Shown piece by piece: positions 45,145 to 55,203 of a stretch of DNA of 64,000 nt. Position 1 is the stretch's first letter; the number at the start of each line of letters is the position of its first letter. The stretch comes from Pseudobacteriovorax antillogorgiicola. Lineage in GTDB: Bacteria > Bdellovibrionota_B > Oligoflexia > Oligoflexales > Oligoflexaceae. Under the pieces are notes generated by a model that worked only from the letters and a program-made list of their open reading frames with translations, was not told where the DNA came from and made no database searches. The stretch lies in the NCBI RefSeq assembly GCF_900177345.1, contig NZ_FWZT01000026.1:42795-106794 (forward strand), written 5' to 3'. Position numbers and translations under genes: made by a program.

Positions 45145-45428
45145 AGCTTTTCCAAGCCTTTGAAGCCAGTGTACATCCCCTTCTTTTCTTTATCTGCGAA
45201 AACAAAAAACAAAGGAAGGCTTCCGGTTCCAGCGAGATCAAGCATTTCCGGATGATCGTCGACATTGATCTTGGCAAATGTGAGTCCATGGGTATTGTTT
45301 TTTTCCATACGATCTGTCGCTGAGTTAGAAAGCTTGCAGATTCCACAGCCTCGTTTCCAAAGCTTTAAGAACACCTTGTCACCATTATCAAGACTTTGCT
45401 TTAACTGATCTGGTTTCCACTCTTCCAT
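45114..45428 (-). CDS. Thioredoxin-like protein
   Basis: A 104-residue thioredoxin-fold protein from ATG 45428, six bases after AAGG; longer starts lack a site. The redox motif is CGIC in FLKLWKRGCGICKLSNSATD, differing from CGPC of thioredoxins, and the cis-Pro follows in LAGTGSLPLFFVFAD. INVDDHPEMLDLA matches the usual strand-turn. Cytoplasmic (no signal peptide). Likely a reductase or disulfide exchanger; CGIC sets its redox potential apart. Overlaps DUF2784 gene at 3' ends. Confidence 0.85.
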   Translation of the reverse strand: MEEWKPDQLKQSLDNGDKVFLKLWKRGCGICKLSNSATDRMEKNNTHGLTFAKINVDDHPEMLDLAGTGSLPLFFVFADKEKKGMYTGFKGLEKLQEFVDESLS

Positions 45429-45517
45429 ATAGCTTTCCTTTTGCCGCATCAAGTTTGAGTTTTTGAGCCTGCCAAGCACATGGCGAGGCTGAATCCCTAG
45501 TATAAGCCCTCTAGCGC

Positions 45518-46126
45518 TCAAGGCAAGGGGGGGATGACCTGAGAATACCGGACACAATGTTGCGGCTGCGAAAGTTCTTTAGCGATCCTCACTAAGGCCT
45601 CTCGATGCCCTTTTGGCAGTGGGCAAATGTACTGAAATTTTCCGCAGTCATGATGATAGACCACCGAGAAATTGTAGGCCCCTGCATGGGTCGTCGTAAC
45701 TTTGCTGATTTTAAATACGGGAGCAATGACTTTCTTATAGGCTGCCAGCCATTTTTTAGCTTCTTTTACCTCCGGGCTGTTTTGCGTGATTTGTTGCTGT
45801 CCGAGCTTCATTTGGCCCTCAACAGCCTGCAAACGGTGGCGGACACCATTGATCTTTTCTTCAAGTATCGCGTTGAATTCATCCATCCTAGCCTTTTCCA
45901 CCAGAGGCTCTAGCTTCCTCTTAAGATCTGCCTGCTCCTTTTCCAACTGACCAATTTTCTGCCGCCAAAGCCCCAAATTTTGCTCAAGCATATCGATGCG
46001 ATTCTTGCCGTTGATCAGAGCGCCGGCCACTTCGGATCGACAGTTTTCCCTGATATTTTGTTCATACTCATTTCCACTTAGGAAACTACTCAATACCAGC
46101 CATAGGCTGAGTCGCCATAGAGTCAT
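45518..46126 (-). CDS. Exported coiled-coil protein
   Basis: A 202-residue protein with a short signal peptide (LSLWLVLSSFLSG), a helical coiled coil (about 45-120, IDMLEQNLGLWRQKIGQLEK onward) and a C-terminal Cys-paired domain (HHDCGKFQYICPLPKGHREA, ending HCVRYSQVIPPLP). The upstream ribosome site is weak. No family recognised; a periplasmic structural role is possible. Confidence 0.65.
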   Translation of the reverse strand: MTLWRLSLWLVLSSFLSGNEYEQNIRENCRSEVAGALINGKNRIDMLEQNLGLWRQKIGQLEKEQADLKRKLEPLVEKARMDEFNAILEEKINGVRHRLQAVEGQMKLGQQQITQNSPEVKEAKKWLAAYKKVIAPVFKISKVTTTHAGAYNFSVVYHHDCGKFQYICPLPKGHREALVRIAKELSQPQHCVRYSQVIPPLP

Positions 46127-46245
46127 TCGCTTGCCCCGATAATCAACATGAATTTTTCTACTGATTATCTTAATATCACTCCCAGGAAAGACTCAAGATA
46201 CGGACCCTAGCAGACAAACTGTACAGGGCAATTGGGAGGCAAACG

Positions 46246-48111
46246 ATGAAAGCTAAAGGTAACTTTTTTCTCGATAACGACGATATGCGCTATCAAATTC
46301 TCCAAGAAGACAAGCTGCATGAGCTATACAAGCTGTTTTCCAGTGATGAAAAAGAGGCTTTGGGGGTCAGCACAACTGAAGAGTTTCAGTCTTTATGGCT
46401 GGAGATGATCGAGTCTGTGGGCGAGTTTGCAGGCACACAGCTACGCGACAATGCTGCTCAAGTAGAAAAAGAAGACCTCGTTCTAAAAGACGGTAAGGTG
46501 GAAGTTCCTCCTACCATGCAAAGCAATGTCAAAACGTTTGTAGAGCTTGGGGCACACGCTCTATCAGTTCCCATTAAGCATGGCGGAATGGATGCCCCCA
46601 TTCTAATGGAGCTGGCGGGAAGCGAGATGATCGCACGGGCCTGCCCATCGACACTACTTAATGTTGGCTGGTACAGCTCGATTGCTAACATCATCGCCCT
46701 GTTTGGTAACGAAGAGATACAATCGATGTTTCTTCCCGACATGATTACCGGCGAAGTATCAGGGTCCATGTCGCTCACGGAACCCGATGTCGGCTCCGAC
46801 TTGGCTAGCATGAGGTCCTATGGCGAAGAGCAAGAGGATGGAACTTGGAAGATCTATGGTTCCAAACAGTTCATCAGCAACGGCTCTGGAGGTTTGAGCC
46901 TCGTCCTAGCCCAAAATAAAAAAGGTGCCAAAGGACTTAAGAGCCTGTCTCTATTCGTTGTCCCCCAAGAGCTGGACGGCAAGGCAAACTATATTGTTAG
47001 CAAAATCGAAGAAAAGCCAGGTCTTCACGGCTCAGCCACATGTGCTTTACAGTTTGATGGCTCAAAAGGTTGGCTAGTTGGCAAGAACGGCCTTGGGTTC
47101 AAGTATATGTCCCTTCTCATGAACGAGGCCCGCCTCGCAGTTGGCTTTCAAGGCTTAGGTCTGATGGAAGCCTGCTATCGGCTCGCAAAGGACTACGCGG
47201 ATCAACGGGTCGCATGGAGCAAACCGATTTCGCAGCACGAGATGATCTGTGAGAAGCTACTCGACATGGAAGCCGAGATCAAAACCTTCCGAAGCCTACT
47301 CTACCGCGGCTCATACTATGCATCCATCGTCCACTTCATGGAGCGACGAATCGAAGACAAGGCTCTCGGCGACGAGCGAACGAAAGAGCTTGAGAAAGAG
47401 ATCAAGAATTACCAGAGAAAACTCAGAGAGTGGACACCTCTACTTAAATGGTGGTCTGGTGAGCGTTCCTTTGTGATCGCTAGAACCTGCCTGCAAATCC
47501 ATGGTGGCTACGGTTTCACCAAAGAGTACCAGCCTGAATGGTGGGTGCGTGAGAGCCTTATCATCAGTATCTATGAAGGCACCTCTGAAATTCAAGCTCT
47601 CATGTGTATAAAAGATACCATCAAGGACATCATTCGCAACCCAAGACGATTTGCGGAAAGCTTGGTGGCAGCAAGGATGAAGGCACTTGCAGAAACGGAT
47701 GCCATCAAAAAACGCTATTACAGAATCAAGTTGACTTACCTAAACAGTATTGTCACCTTGGTCATGAAACTGATGAAGCAAAATGTAAAAGGCACCTTCA
47801 ACGAGAACAAATCGTCTGACATCATCGGCCTCTTGAAAAAACTTCGAGAAACGTTAGTTACCTTTGACAACATCTCTCCTGCCTTGCTGAATGCCTCGCG
47901 CATCTGTGAAATGAAAGCAATTGTAGCCCTTTCCAAAGCAGCTGTAGAGGATGGGGAGCGCGACCCAAGCAGGCGCTCCTTCGCCCTAAGATTTGTCAAT
48001 CGCTGGTATCCTACAATGTTACGCAACAAGGCCGAGCTGGAATGGGATGATGAGCAGGTGGCTGCCATTGCCCAAAGTAAGGACGATATCGCTCAAGCGA
48101 GCGAGGGTTAG
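46246..48111 (+). CDS. Acyl-CoA dehydrogenase (long form)
   Basis: A 621-residue flavoprotein of the FadE-like/AcdA long type. FAD/substrate blocks: SGSMSLTEPDVGSDLASMRS, GSKQFISNGSGG, EKPGLHGSATCALQFDGSKG, EARLAVGFQGLGLMEACYRL and the catalytic-base segment SIYEGTSEIQALM. C-terminal extension of about 150 helical residues is typical of long forms. It oxidises acyl-CoA to enoyl-CoA in beta-oxidation; chain length not predictable. ATG follows GGAGG. Alone in its transcript, ended by a hairpin at 48148. It could feed acetyl-CoA or propionyl-CoA to the carboxylase elsewhere in the window. Confidence 0.92.
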   Translation: MKAKGNFFLDNDDMRYQILQEDKLHELYKLFSSDEKEALGVSTTEEFQSLWLEMIESVGEFAGTQLRDNAAQVEKEDLVLKDGKVEVPPTMQSNVKTFVELGAHALSVPIKHGGMDAPILMELAGSEMIARACPSTLLNVGWYSSIANIIALFGNEEIQSMFLPDMITGEVSGSMSLTEPDVGSDLASMRSYGEEQEDGTWKIYGSKQFISNGSGGLSLVLAQNKKGAKGLKSLSLFVVPQELDGKANYIVSKIEEKPGLHGSATCALQFDGSKGWLVGKNGLGFKYMSLLMNEARLAVGFQGLGLMEACYRLAKDYADQRVAWSKPISQHEMICEKLLDMEAEIKTFRSLLYRGSYYASIVHFMERRIEDKALGDERTKELEKEIKNYQRKLREWTPLLKWWSGERSFVIARTCLQIHGGYGFTKEYQPEWWVRESLIISIYEGTSEIQALMCIKDTIKDIIRNPRRFAESLVAARMKALAETDAIKKRYYRIKLTYLNSIVTLVMKLMKQNVKGTFNENKSSDIIGLLKKLRETLVTFDNISPALLNASRICEMKAIVALSKAAVEDGERDPSRRSFALRFVNRWYPTMLRNKAELEWDDEQVAAIAQSKDDIAQASEG

Positions 48112-48147
48112 ATTTCCGTTTTGATCAGCTAGAAGCTGCCCCATAAA

Positions 48148-48178
48148 GGCCCCAGCCTTGTTACACAAGTCTGGGGCC
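48148..48178. terminator. Strong hairpin between convergent acyl-CoA dehydrogenase and hydrolase genes
   Basis: GGCCCCAG (48148-48155) pairs with CTGGGGCC (48171-48178); an inner CTTGT/ACAAG pairing extends the stem. It lies 37 bases after one stop and 23 before the other, so it probably serves both transcripts. Confidence 0.65.
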
Positions 48179-48200
48179 TATGGAGGATTTAGGGCCTTTT

Positions 48201-49262
48201 TTAAGGGCCTTTAGAAACCGCGTCTCGATTCAAAAAGTCAGCAACCCAGTGATTGAGGCTCTGACCGCCTGCCCGCTTACTATAAAAGCTGCCACCCGAT
48301 AAACTCGTATGATCGGTACCCTCTGTGAGATAGAACACCGATTGATTGCTTAGTATATCATCTCGCATCTCGAACATACCTGCTCGAAAGGTCGATGCTG
48401 GCGTCGAGGGAAATATCACCCGGCAATTGTTTCTTCCGTAGCCAAAAAAGAGACGTATGACAGAATCGGAAAGACTTGAAACATAGCCAAAGTCTCGATC
48501 TGGATACTTATCCTCAAGAAACACTGGTAGCTGTGCGAGGCCTCCTCCGTTCGAACTTTGGCAATCACTGCAATCTTTGGGTAGCGTATCATTAAGTCCC
48601 CACAGCTGGCGCCAGCGATTCTGTAGACATGGTGCTAGATAATCATCTGAGAAAACGATTCCCGAATCGTCAATCATATGGACTGGCACATCACCAAAGA
48701 TTTCTTGAGTTTGGTCATAGTTCCAAACAGCTCCAAAGCCACCAGCACTCTCTCCAGTTAGCAGAACTTGATCAGCCTTGCTAAAGGTAGGTGCAATCCT
48801 TTCTAGAAAGCGAGTCATATTGCGAAAACCAACAAACTTCTGGTTTTGAATCCTGCTAGAGACGTAACCGTTATCATTCGACCCAGCATAGACATCACCA
48901 GTACAGTAGGGAACGAAGACTATATTCCAGTTTGCAACAGGATTGCTGCTATCGCTCCGGTCAAACACGCCTTGCGCGCCTGGTGGTGTGCGTGATACTC
49001 GGCTTGGGGATAGGCTACAGGTTTGGCTATTGAAGCATGCTCCGCCGCCTTCCAAGAAGATCATCACATTATCAGATTCGTTACTATAGTTAACAAAAAA
49101 ACCAGCGTTCGAGCCATCACGACAGGAACTTTCAGGAACTTCGATCCACTGCCAAGTATTGGGCGTAAAACTTGGCAAGGGTTCCTTCCACTCTTGGGCC
49201 GAGGAATAGGTCCCCAACCCGAGCCCGAAAAGGCTCAAGACTCCTACTTTAAGGTATTTCAT
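48201..49262 (-). CDS. Pectinacetylesterase-family secreted hydrolase
   Basis: A 353-residue exported alpha/beta hydrolase. Signal peptide to about SAQE. VMIFLEGGGACFNSQTC is the family oxyanion/opening block, IVFVPYCTGDVYAG follows, and TGESAGGFGA holds the nucleophile Ser172. DDSGIVFSDD and GTDHTSLSGG supply plausible Asp and His. The family includes plant pectin acetylesterases and animal Notum; bacterial members deacylate polysaccharides or unknown esters. ATG follows GGAGGGG. Directly downstream (57 bases) of the subtilisin gene and on the same strand, so possibly one secreted-enzyme transcript. Confidence 0.87.
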   Translation of the reverse strand: MKYLKVGVLSLFGLGLGTYSSAQEWKEPLPSFTPNTWQWIEVPESSCRDGSNAGFFVNYSNESDNVMIFLEGGGACFNSQTCSLSPSRVSRTPPGAQGVFDRSDSSNPVANWNIVFVPYCTGDVYAGSNDNGYVSSRIQNQKFVGFRNMTRFLERIAPTFSKADQVLLTGESAGGFGAVWNYDQTQEIFGDVPVHMIDDSGIVFSDDYLAPCLQNRWRQLWGLNDTLPKDCSDCQSSNGGGLAQLPVFLEDKYPDRDFGYVSSLSDSVIRLFFGYGRNNCRVIFPSTPASTFRAGMFEMRDDILSNQSVFYLTEGTDHTSLSGGSFYSKRAGGQSLNHWVADFLNRDAVSKGP

Positions 49263-49319
49263 ATCCCCTCCTATACCCTAACAAATTGTAGGGGCTGCTC
49301 CGAAGAACAGCCCAGGCAC

Positions 49320-51416
49320 TTACATGGTCATTGGCACCATAATTTTGATGTTATCGATGGACCAGCCATCTCTGGTGACGGAGCCATCAGTCTTCAAGCG
49401 AAATCTGAATGCAAAGGACTGGGCGTTGTCCAATAGACTTCGAAGCTCGAAATACTCTGTCGACCATTCTGAATTACCGTTGTAGGACTTTAGTTCAGTC
49501 CACTCACCGTCGTCGACTTTGATCTCTAGATAACCATAGTCGTAACGGGTTTCTAAATCATACTTAGTATCAAACGCAAGAAGCATGTCTTGGCTTGTTA
49601 CAGTCACTGAAGATGATACCAATGAAATATCAATACTATTGCTATAACCTCCTTCAGGACTATCTGTAATATAGGAATTTTCATTCTCTAATGCCACTCC
49701 CCATGGCGCGTCGATATTTGCAAAGAGATCTAGGCTTCCTTCGTTGTTAATAATGATATCGGCTTCGCGAACAGAGAAGGCTAAGCTTTCGGAAACACCG
49801 GAAGCATTGCCAACATTGTCGAAAGCCCTAAGAGCTAGAAAGCCCTTTTGATTGAAATCTAATTTGCTGATAGTGCCAGAAACCATGCCATCCATCGACT
49901 GAATATCAGAAAACTCAAACTTAGTGGCAGAACTCCAATTTTCTTCGTCGATCATTTGATCCGAGATTCTTACTTCATACCGGCTAGCTTCTCCTTCTAG
50001 ACCATCATCGCCTGAGGCTTGCCAAGTGACATCGATAGATTTAAGGCCTGCATTCGCAAGTGCCAACGAATCGGGAATCGAAGGGTCAATCTCATCTAAC
50101 TCTAAAGCTGACAATGCATTGATTCGCCCAAACTTTACTCGCCCAGAAAGGCTAGGTAGCACTGTGGCAGTGGCAAGGATTCGATCTCTGATTTGGGAAT
50201 GGCTTAAGTCTGGAAACTGAGCTTTGACAAGTGCTGCTAAGCCGGCAACATGAGGCGTAGCCATGGATGTCCCACTTTTGTAGCCATAATTTCCACCTGG
50301 CACAGTGGAATATATATCTGTTCCCGGCGCTGCTACATCTACACTAGTAGCTCCATAACTCGAAAACGAGGAAAGCTGATCATCACTATCGGTGGAAGCC
50401 ACAGCAATGATATTGTCAATTTCGTATGAGGACGGGAAGTGAGGCCGTGCGTCGTTGTCTGATGAGCTATTGCCAGCTGCCGCCACAAATAGAATACCTG
50501 CTTCGTTTGCTCCTTCAATGGCTTCACGAATGATGTCAGAAGCAGCACCCCCTCCCCAGCTATTGCTGGTGAGATCAACTCCCAAGCTGGTTGCGTAGCT
50601 AATCGCTGCTGCCAATGCATCCGTAGTGGTAGAGCCAGAGTCTGAAAAAACTTTGAGGCCCACTAGGGAGACATCCCAGTTGACACCAACTACCCCGATA
50701 TCGTTGTTTCCTTTAGCTCCTATGGTACCAGCACAGTGAGTCCCATGGGAGTTGCCATCCAACGGATCGTTGTCATTATTATAGAAGTCCCAGCCTCGCC
50801 AATCATCAACAAAACCATTGCCGTCGTCATCAAGCCCATTGCTACTCTTATCATTACCTTCTTCATCCAACCCTGTCTCACCTGGGTTAGTCCAAATGTT
50901 ATCTTTAAGATCTGGATGATTGTAGTCGATTCCAGTATCAATGATCCCAACCAAAACATCTTTAGATCCTGTGTTGCTGTCCCATGCTAGAGACGCACCA
51001 ATATCTTTGCTAGTCTTCTGACCATCTTCACCTAAATTGCGAAGTCCGTATAGTTTAGCGAATTCTGGATCGTTCGGCAGAGTTTCGTAGAGCTGATAAA
51101 CAACGTTGGCTTCAACAATTTCCACTTCAGGCATGGCATCCAATGCCTTCGCAATTTCCTTGAGCCCGGCTACACTACGAACTACAGAGAAATCGAGTAC
51201 CGCAGTCGTCTCTTGAGACAGAGTCCGTAAACCTGATGGCTTCGGCAATGTTTTTAAAATTTTGTCTTTTAGCTCATCTGGAACTCCAGACTTAAACTTT
51301 ACCAGTAGCTGACCAGGAACATGCTGGTGATCAAGGTTATAGGATTTCTGCGTTTGTCCTTGGGCCGAAAGACACAGACCAAGAACTCCCCACGCAAGCA
51401 CAAAAAGGTATCTCAT
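49320..51416 (-). CDS. Subtilisin-family (S8) secreted protease
   Basis: A 698-residue exported protease. Signal peptide (1-20), I9-like propeptide (30-110: PGQLLVKFKSGVPDELKDKI), S8 catalytic domain with Asp160 (GIIDTGIDYNHPDL), His224 (SHGTHCAGT), Asn316 (AAAGNSS) and Ser384 (SGTSMATPHVAG). A Ca-binding-like insert GLDEEGNDKSSNGLDDDGNG and DDW sits at 182-206. The C-terminal 250 residues form one or two beta-sandwich modules (fibronectin-like, then IDISLVSSSVTVTSQDMLLA). Start after GAGGT. Degradative extracellular enzyme, fitting a predatory or scavenging life. Confidence 0.93.
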   Translation of the reverse strand: MRYLFVLAWGVLGLCLSAQGQTQKSYNLDHQHVPGQLLVKFKSGVPDELKDKILKTLPKPSGLRTLSQETTAVLDFSVVRSVAGLKEIAKALDAMPEVEIVEANVVYQLYETLPNDPEFAKLYGLRNLGEDGQKTSKDIGASLAWDSNTGSKDVLVGIIDTGIDYNHPDLKDNIWTNPGETGLDEEGNDKSSNGLDDDGNGFVDDWRGWDFYNNDNDPLDGNSHGTHCAGTIGAKGNNDIGVVGVNWDVSLVGLKVFSDSGSTTTDALAAAISYATSLGVDLTSNSWGGGAASDIIREAIEGANEAGILFVAAAGNSSSDNDARPHFPSSYEIDNIIAVASTDSDDQLSSFSSYGATSVDVAAPGTDIYSTVPGGNYGYKSGTSMATPHVAGLAALVKAQFPDLSHSQIRDRILATATVLPSLSGRVKFGRINALSALELDEIDPSIPDSLALANAGLKSIDVTWQASGDDGLEGEASRYEVRISDQMIDEENWSSATKFEFSDIQSMDGMVSGTISKLDFNQKGFLALRAFDNVGNASGVSESLAFSVREADIIINNEGSLDLFANIDAPWGVALENENSYITDSPEGGYSNSIDISLVSSSVTVTSQDMLLAFDTKYDLETRYDYGYLEIKVDDGEWTELKSYNGNSEWSTEYFELRSLLDNAQSFAFRFRLKTDGSVTRDGWSIDNIKIMVPMTM

Positions 51417-51728
51417 ACACTGACCTCATGATTGGGGTAACAATAAACAATAAAACACCAACAGCTCGAAACGAGCTGAGATCAATCAAGCTTGTAAGTA
51501 AGAATGGGCGTTCGTTGTTCTAGCCTCGTCTACCAAATTGAGAACTCAATCCGGCAGATCACTAGCAGCATGGAAGCAGCGTGATTCAGACAACTTTTTT
51601 ATGGGAACTTCTTACAACTATTATAAGACTTTCTAGATCTATCTGTAAAATCTATTTTTTAGATGAGGCGTGATCTGTTTGGCGAGGCTTGGCAATCGCC
51701 CTTAACCTTTCGGAGAAGGGCGAACAAT
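51417..51728. other. Intergenic region with two hairpins
   Basis: No gene. CAGCTCG (51462-51468)/CGAGCTG (51472-51478) forms a tight hairpin with AAA loop in the leader of the subtilisin gene. TCGCCCTT (51696-51703)/AAGGGCGA (51716-51723) forms another six bases beyond the xthA stop and probably ends that transcript. The remainder is AT-rich. Confidence 0.6.
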
Positions 51729-52496
51729 TTACCATAGTTTTTCAAGATCTATAGCAACCGGGCAGTGATCGGAACCCATGACGTCGCTTAGAATGCGGGC
51801 ATCGGCGACACGATCTTGGATTCTTTCTGAAACACAAAAGTAATCGATCCGCCAACCCACATTTCGTTCCCTCGCGCGAGTTCGATAACTCCACCAAGTG
51901 TAGTTTTGGGGATCTTGATTGAAGATGCGAAAGGTATCCACGAAACCTGACTGAACAATCTTGGTAAAGTTTGCTCGTTCTTGAGGTGTGAATCCCGCAT
52001 TCTTAACATTTGCTGCTGGGTTCGCAATATCAATTTCTTTGTGAGCCACATTCAGATCACCACAGAACACCACTGGCTTTGATTTATCAAGCTTCTTCAC
52101 ATAGCTCAGGAAGGCTTTATCCCACTCCTTTGTTCGATAATCCAAACGTTTGAGACCCGTCTGAGAATTCGGCGTATAGACCGTAACAAGGAAGAACTTA
52201 TCAAACTCTAGAGTTAAGACTCGACCTTCATTATCATGTTCTTCAACCCCTAGCCCGTAGCGAACATCCTTTGGCTTCACACTTGTGAAAATCGCGGTCC
52301 CAGAATAGCCCTTCTTTTCAGCACTATTCCAGTATTGATAATAGCCATCGATTTCAATGTCCACCTGATCTTGCTGAGCCTTTGTCTCCTGAAGGCAAAG
52401 GATATCAGGCTGATACTCCTCAAAGAACTCCCAGAAGTTCTTACCAAGAACAGCTCTGATACCGTTCACGTTCCATGAAATAAGAGTTTTTGTCAT
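51729..52496 (-). CDS. xthA: Exodeoxyribonuclease III
   Basis: A 255-residue AP endonuclease/exonuclease III of base-excision repair. Catalytic and metal-binding motifs: [21 protein letters not shown] (metal Glu), [36 protein letters not shown] and the C-terminal [11 protein letters not shown] with the catalytic Asp-His. Length is normal. It starts three bases after alaS and is the last of a pepA-alaS-xthA run; coupling rather than a strong site probably drives its translation. Confidence 0.95.
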   Translation of the reverse strand: MTKTLISWNVNGIRAVLGKNFWEFFEEYQPDILCLQETKAQQDQVDIEIDGYYQYWNSAEKKGYSGTAIFTSVKPKDVRYGLGVEEHDNEGRVLTLEFDKFFLVTVYTPNSQTGLKRLDYRTKEWDKAFLSYVKKLDKSKPVVFCGDLNVAHKEIDIANPAANVKNAGFTPQERANFTKIVQSGFVDTFRIFNQDPQNYTWWSYRTRARERNVGWRIDYFCVSERIQDRVADARILSDVMGSDHCPVAIDLEKLW

Positions 52497-52499
52497 GTT

Positions 52500-55175
52500 C
52501 TAACTCAACAGTTTTTTGATTTCAGAACTAGCTTCTTGCAAAGCCTTGTCAATACCTTCAAGTTTGGTGCCTCCAGCTTGTGCCATATCTGGCTTGCCAC
52601 CACCCCGTCCATCGATATGGGGAGCCAAGACCTTGATCAAGTCACCAGACTTGAAGCCTTTGGCGACCGCCTTGCCTTTAGCGGCGAGAAGGAGAGCCTT
52701 CCCGGTACTTGCCTGCTTCATCCCTAAGACAACAATTAGAGAGTCGTCTTTTTGTCGAACTCTATCTGATACATCTCTCAGGGTCTTAACCCCCTGATCA
52801 TCCTCTGGAACAAGATAAGTTAGTACCTTACAATCACCGACAGATTCGGCCTGACCCACCAAAGCATCTAGCTCATTGGCGATAGACTGAGATTTTAGTT
52901 CATCAAGTTGACGTCTTAGATCTTTCTCTGCCAGCACAAGCTTCTCAACCCGCCCCAGAACTTCCTCAGCACTACTTACTTTGAAGCGATCCTTCACAAG
53001 ACGCGCATCATGATCTTGCGCAGATAGATAGTTGAATGCCTGCTTTGAAGTGTATGCCACAATACGTCGAACTCCAGCAGCAATACTAGATTCTGCCACA
53101 ATCTTAAAGATGTTGATTTCAGAAGTGCTACGAACATGACAGCCACCGCATAGTTCCGTAGAAAAATCTCCAACTCGCACAACTCTTACAACATCTCCGT
53201 ACTTTTCACCAAAGAAGGCGATGGCACCAGCCTCAACGGCTTCATCCCTGCCCATCTCTTGATGAATCACCGGACTATTGCTCCAGATTCTTTGATTGAT
53301 CTTATCTTCAATGGTTTTGATTTCTTCGTTAGTAAGCGACTGAAAGTGCGAGAAGTCGAATCTCAGCAGCTCATCATTAACCAACGAACCTGCCTGCTTC
53401 ACATGATCGCCCAAGGTATCCCGAAGGGCCCAATGAAGCATGTGAGTGGCCGTATGGTTACGTTCGGTCAGCCGACGAGTTTCCTCATCAGTTTGCTGAT
53501 GGTACTTACCTCCTACTTTGATAGAGCCGTCTGTCACCTTCAATTGGGCAACAATCAAGCCATCAACAGGCTTTCTCACGTCGACAACATCGGCCTCAAA
53601 GCCATCACCTTTCACAACGCCACGATCACCAACCTGGCCACCGCCCTCAGCGTAAAATGGTGTTTTGTCGAATACGGCTTCGATAAGCTCTCCTGCCTGA
53701 GAAAAGAAATCAACGCTGGCCTTGCTATCACCATCGGCTTTAAGAAGTGCAACACAGGTTCCATCTGCTGAAAGTTGATCGTAGCCCTGAAACACAGGGG
53801 CTTGGTTCTTACCACGAAGCACTTCAGCCAACTCGTGATAAATCCCATCGACAGCAGCTCCACCGGCACCTTTCCAGTTCTGCCGAGACTGCTCTTTCTG
53901 CTTCGCCATAGCCTGCTCAAAACCAGTCTCATCCACACCTAAGCCGCGCTCCTGGCAGATGATTCGCGTAAGGTCAACCGGGAAGCCAAACGTGTCATAG
54001 AGCTTAAATGCGACCTCCCCTGAGAGAGTTTTGCCTTTGAGACTACCGATCTCTTCATCGAGTAGGTTTAAGCCCCGTTCTAGAGTCTTAAAAAACTGCT
54101 CTTCTTCAGCTTGAACCGCCTTCATAATGAACGATTTCTTGTCGGTTAAGTCTGGATAAGCATCTTTCATCTGCTCAATCACAAACTCACAGATCTTATG
54201 TAGGAATGGCTCTTGGAAACCAATATTTTTACCGTAGCGAACCGCACGTCTGATGATTCGGCGCAAGACATAGCCACGGCCTTCATTGGATGGCATCACT
54301 CCATCAGCGATCAGGAATGTGGTAGCTCGCCCATGGTCTCCAACAACCCGATAGTTGAACGCATCCTTGGCCTTAGGATCATAGGACTGACCAGCCATCT
54401 TCGCAGTACGATTCAAAATATCAATGAAGGCGTCAATTTCGTAGTTCGTATCGGTTTTCTGAATGATGCTAGCAATCCGCTCTAAGCCCATACCAGTATC
54501 GACTGAAGGCTTGGGTAAAGGGGTTAAGTTACCGTCCTTATCGCGGTTGTATTGCATAAAGACTAGGTTCCAGAACTCCATATATCGATCGCACTCACAA
54601 ACGCCGAGTCCACACTCCTCACCGCAAGCATACTGCTCACCGCGATCGATAAACATCTCGCTGCACGGACCACAAGGCCCAACGTCACCCATGGACCAGA
54701 AGTTATCCTTCTCACCAAAGCGATAAATTCGCTCTTTAGGAAAGCCCACTTTATTGATCCAGATATCTGCTGCTTCGTCGTCGGTTTCAAAAACCGTAAC
54801 GTAAATCTTATCGATGGGCAGGTTAAGATGCTTAGTCACAAACTCCCAAGCCATGGAAATCGCATCTTCCTTGAAGTAGTCGCCGAATGAAAAGTTACCC
54901 AGCATTTCAAAGAAGGTGTGGTGCCGCGCCGTGAAACCGACGTTTTCCAAGTCATTATGCTTGCCACCCGCCCGAACACATTTCTGACAACTTGTTGCAC
55001 GGGTGTAGGCCCTCGCTTCATTCCCTAAGAAGGTATCTTTAAATTGATTCATACCCGCATTGGCAAAAAGCAAGCTGGGATCGTTCTGAGGTATGAGCGG
55101 CGAGCTTTCAACCACTACATGGTCGTGGCTCGCAAAAAAGTTTAAATACTTGCGTCTAATTTCTGCTACTTTCAT
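52500..55175 (-). CDS. alaS: Alanine--tRNA ligase
   Basis: An 891-residue AlaRS. Class II motifs: VVVESSPLIPQNDPSLLFAN and HHTFFEMLGNFSFGDYFK, then GVMPSNEGRGYVLRRIIRRA. Editing domain zinc ligands: HTATH near residue 575 and CGGCH near 677. The C-Ala domain ends GGGKPDMAQAGGT and a coiled-coil-like tail. Every block is intact. Between pepA (28 bases upstream) and xthA (3 bases downstream). Confidence 0.97.
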   Translation of the reverse strand: MKVAEIRRKYLNFFASHDHVVVESSPLIPQNDPSLLFANAGMNQFKDTFLGNEARAYTRATSCQKCVRAGGKHNDLENVGFTARHHTFFEMLGNFSFGDYFKEDAISMAWEFVTKHLNLPIDKIYVTVFETDDEAADIWINKVGFPKERIYRFGEKDNFWSMGDVGPCGPCSEMFIDRGEQYACGEECGLGVCECDRYMEFWNLVFMQYNRDKDGNLTPLPKPSVDTGMGLERIASIIQKTDTNYEIDAFIDILNRTAKMAGQSYDPKAKDAFNYRVVGDHGRATTFLIADGVMPSNEGRGYVLRRIIRRAVRYGKNIGFQEPFLHKICEFVIEQMKDAYPDLTDKKSFIMKAVQAEEEQFFKTLERGLNLLDEEIGSLKGKTLSGEVAFKLYDTFGFPVDLTRIICQERGLGVDETGFEQAMAKQKEQSRQNWKGAGGAAVDGIYHELAEVLRGKNQAPVFQGYDQLSADGTCVALLKADGDSKASVDFFSQAGELIEAVFDKTPFYAEGGGQVGDRGVVKGDGFEADVVDVRKPVDGLIVAQLKVTDGSIKVGGKYHQQTDEETRRLTERNHTATHMLHWALRDTLGDHVKQAGSLVNDELLRFDFSHFQSLTNEEIKTIEDKINQRIWSNSPVIHQEMGRDEAVEAGAIAFFGEKYGDVVRVVRVGDFSTELCGGCHVRSTSEINIFKIVAESSIAAGVRRIVAYTSKQAFNYLSAQDHDARLVKDRFKVSSAEEVLGRVEKLVLAEKDLRRQLDELKSQSIANELDALVGQAESVGDCKVLTYLVPEDDQGVKTLRDVSDRVRQKDDSLIVVLGMKQASTGKALLLAAKGKAVAKGFKSGDLIKVLAPHIDGRGGGKPDMAQAGGTKLEGIDKALQEASSEIKKLLS

Positions 55176-55203
55176 TTGGGCCTACACTCCCTGATTAGGC
55201 GAA

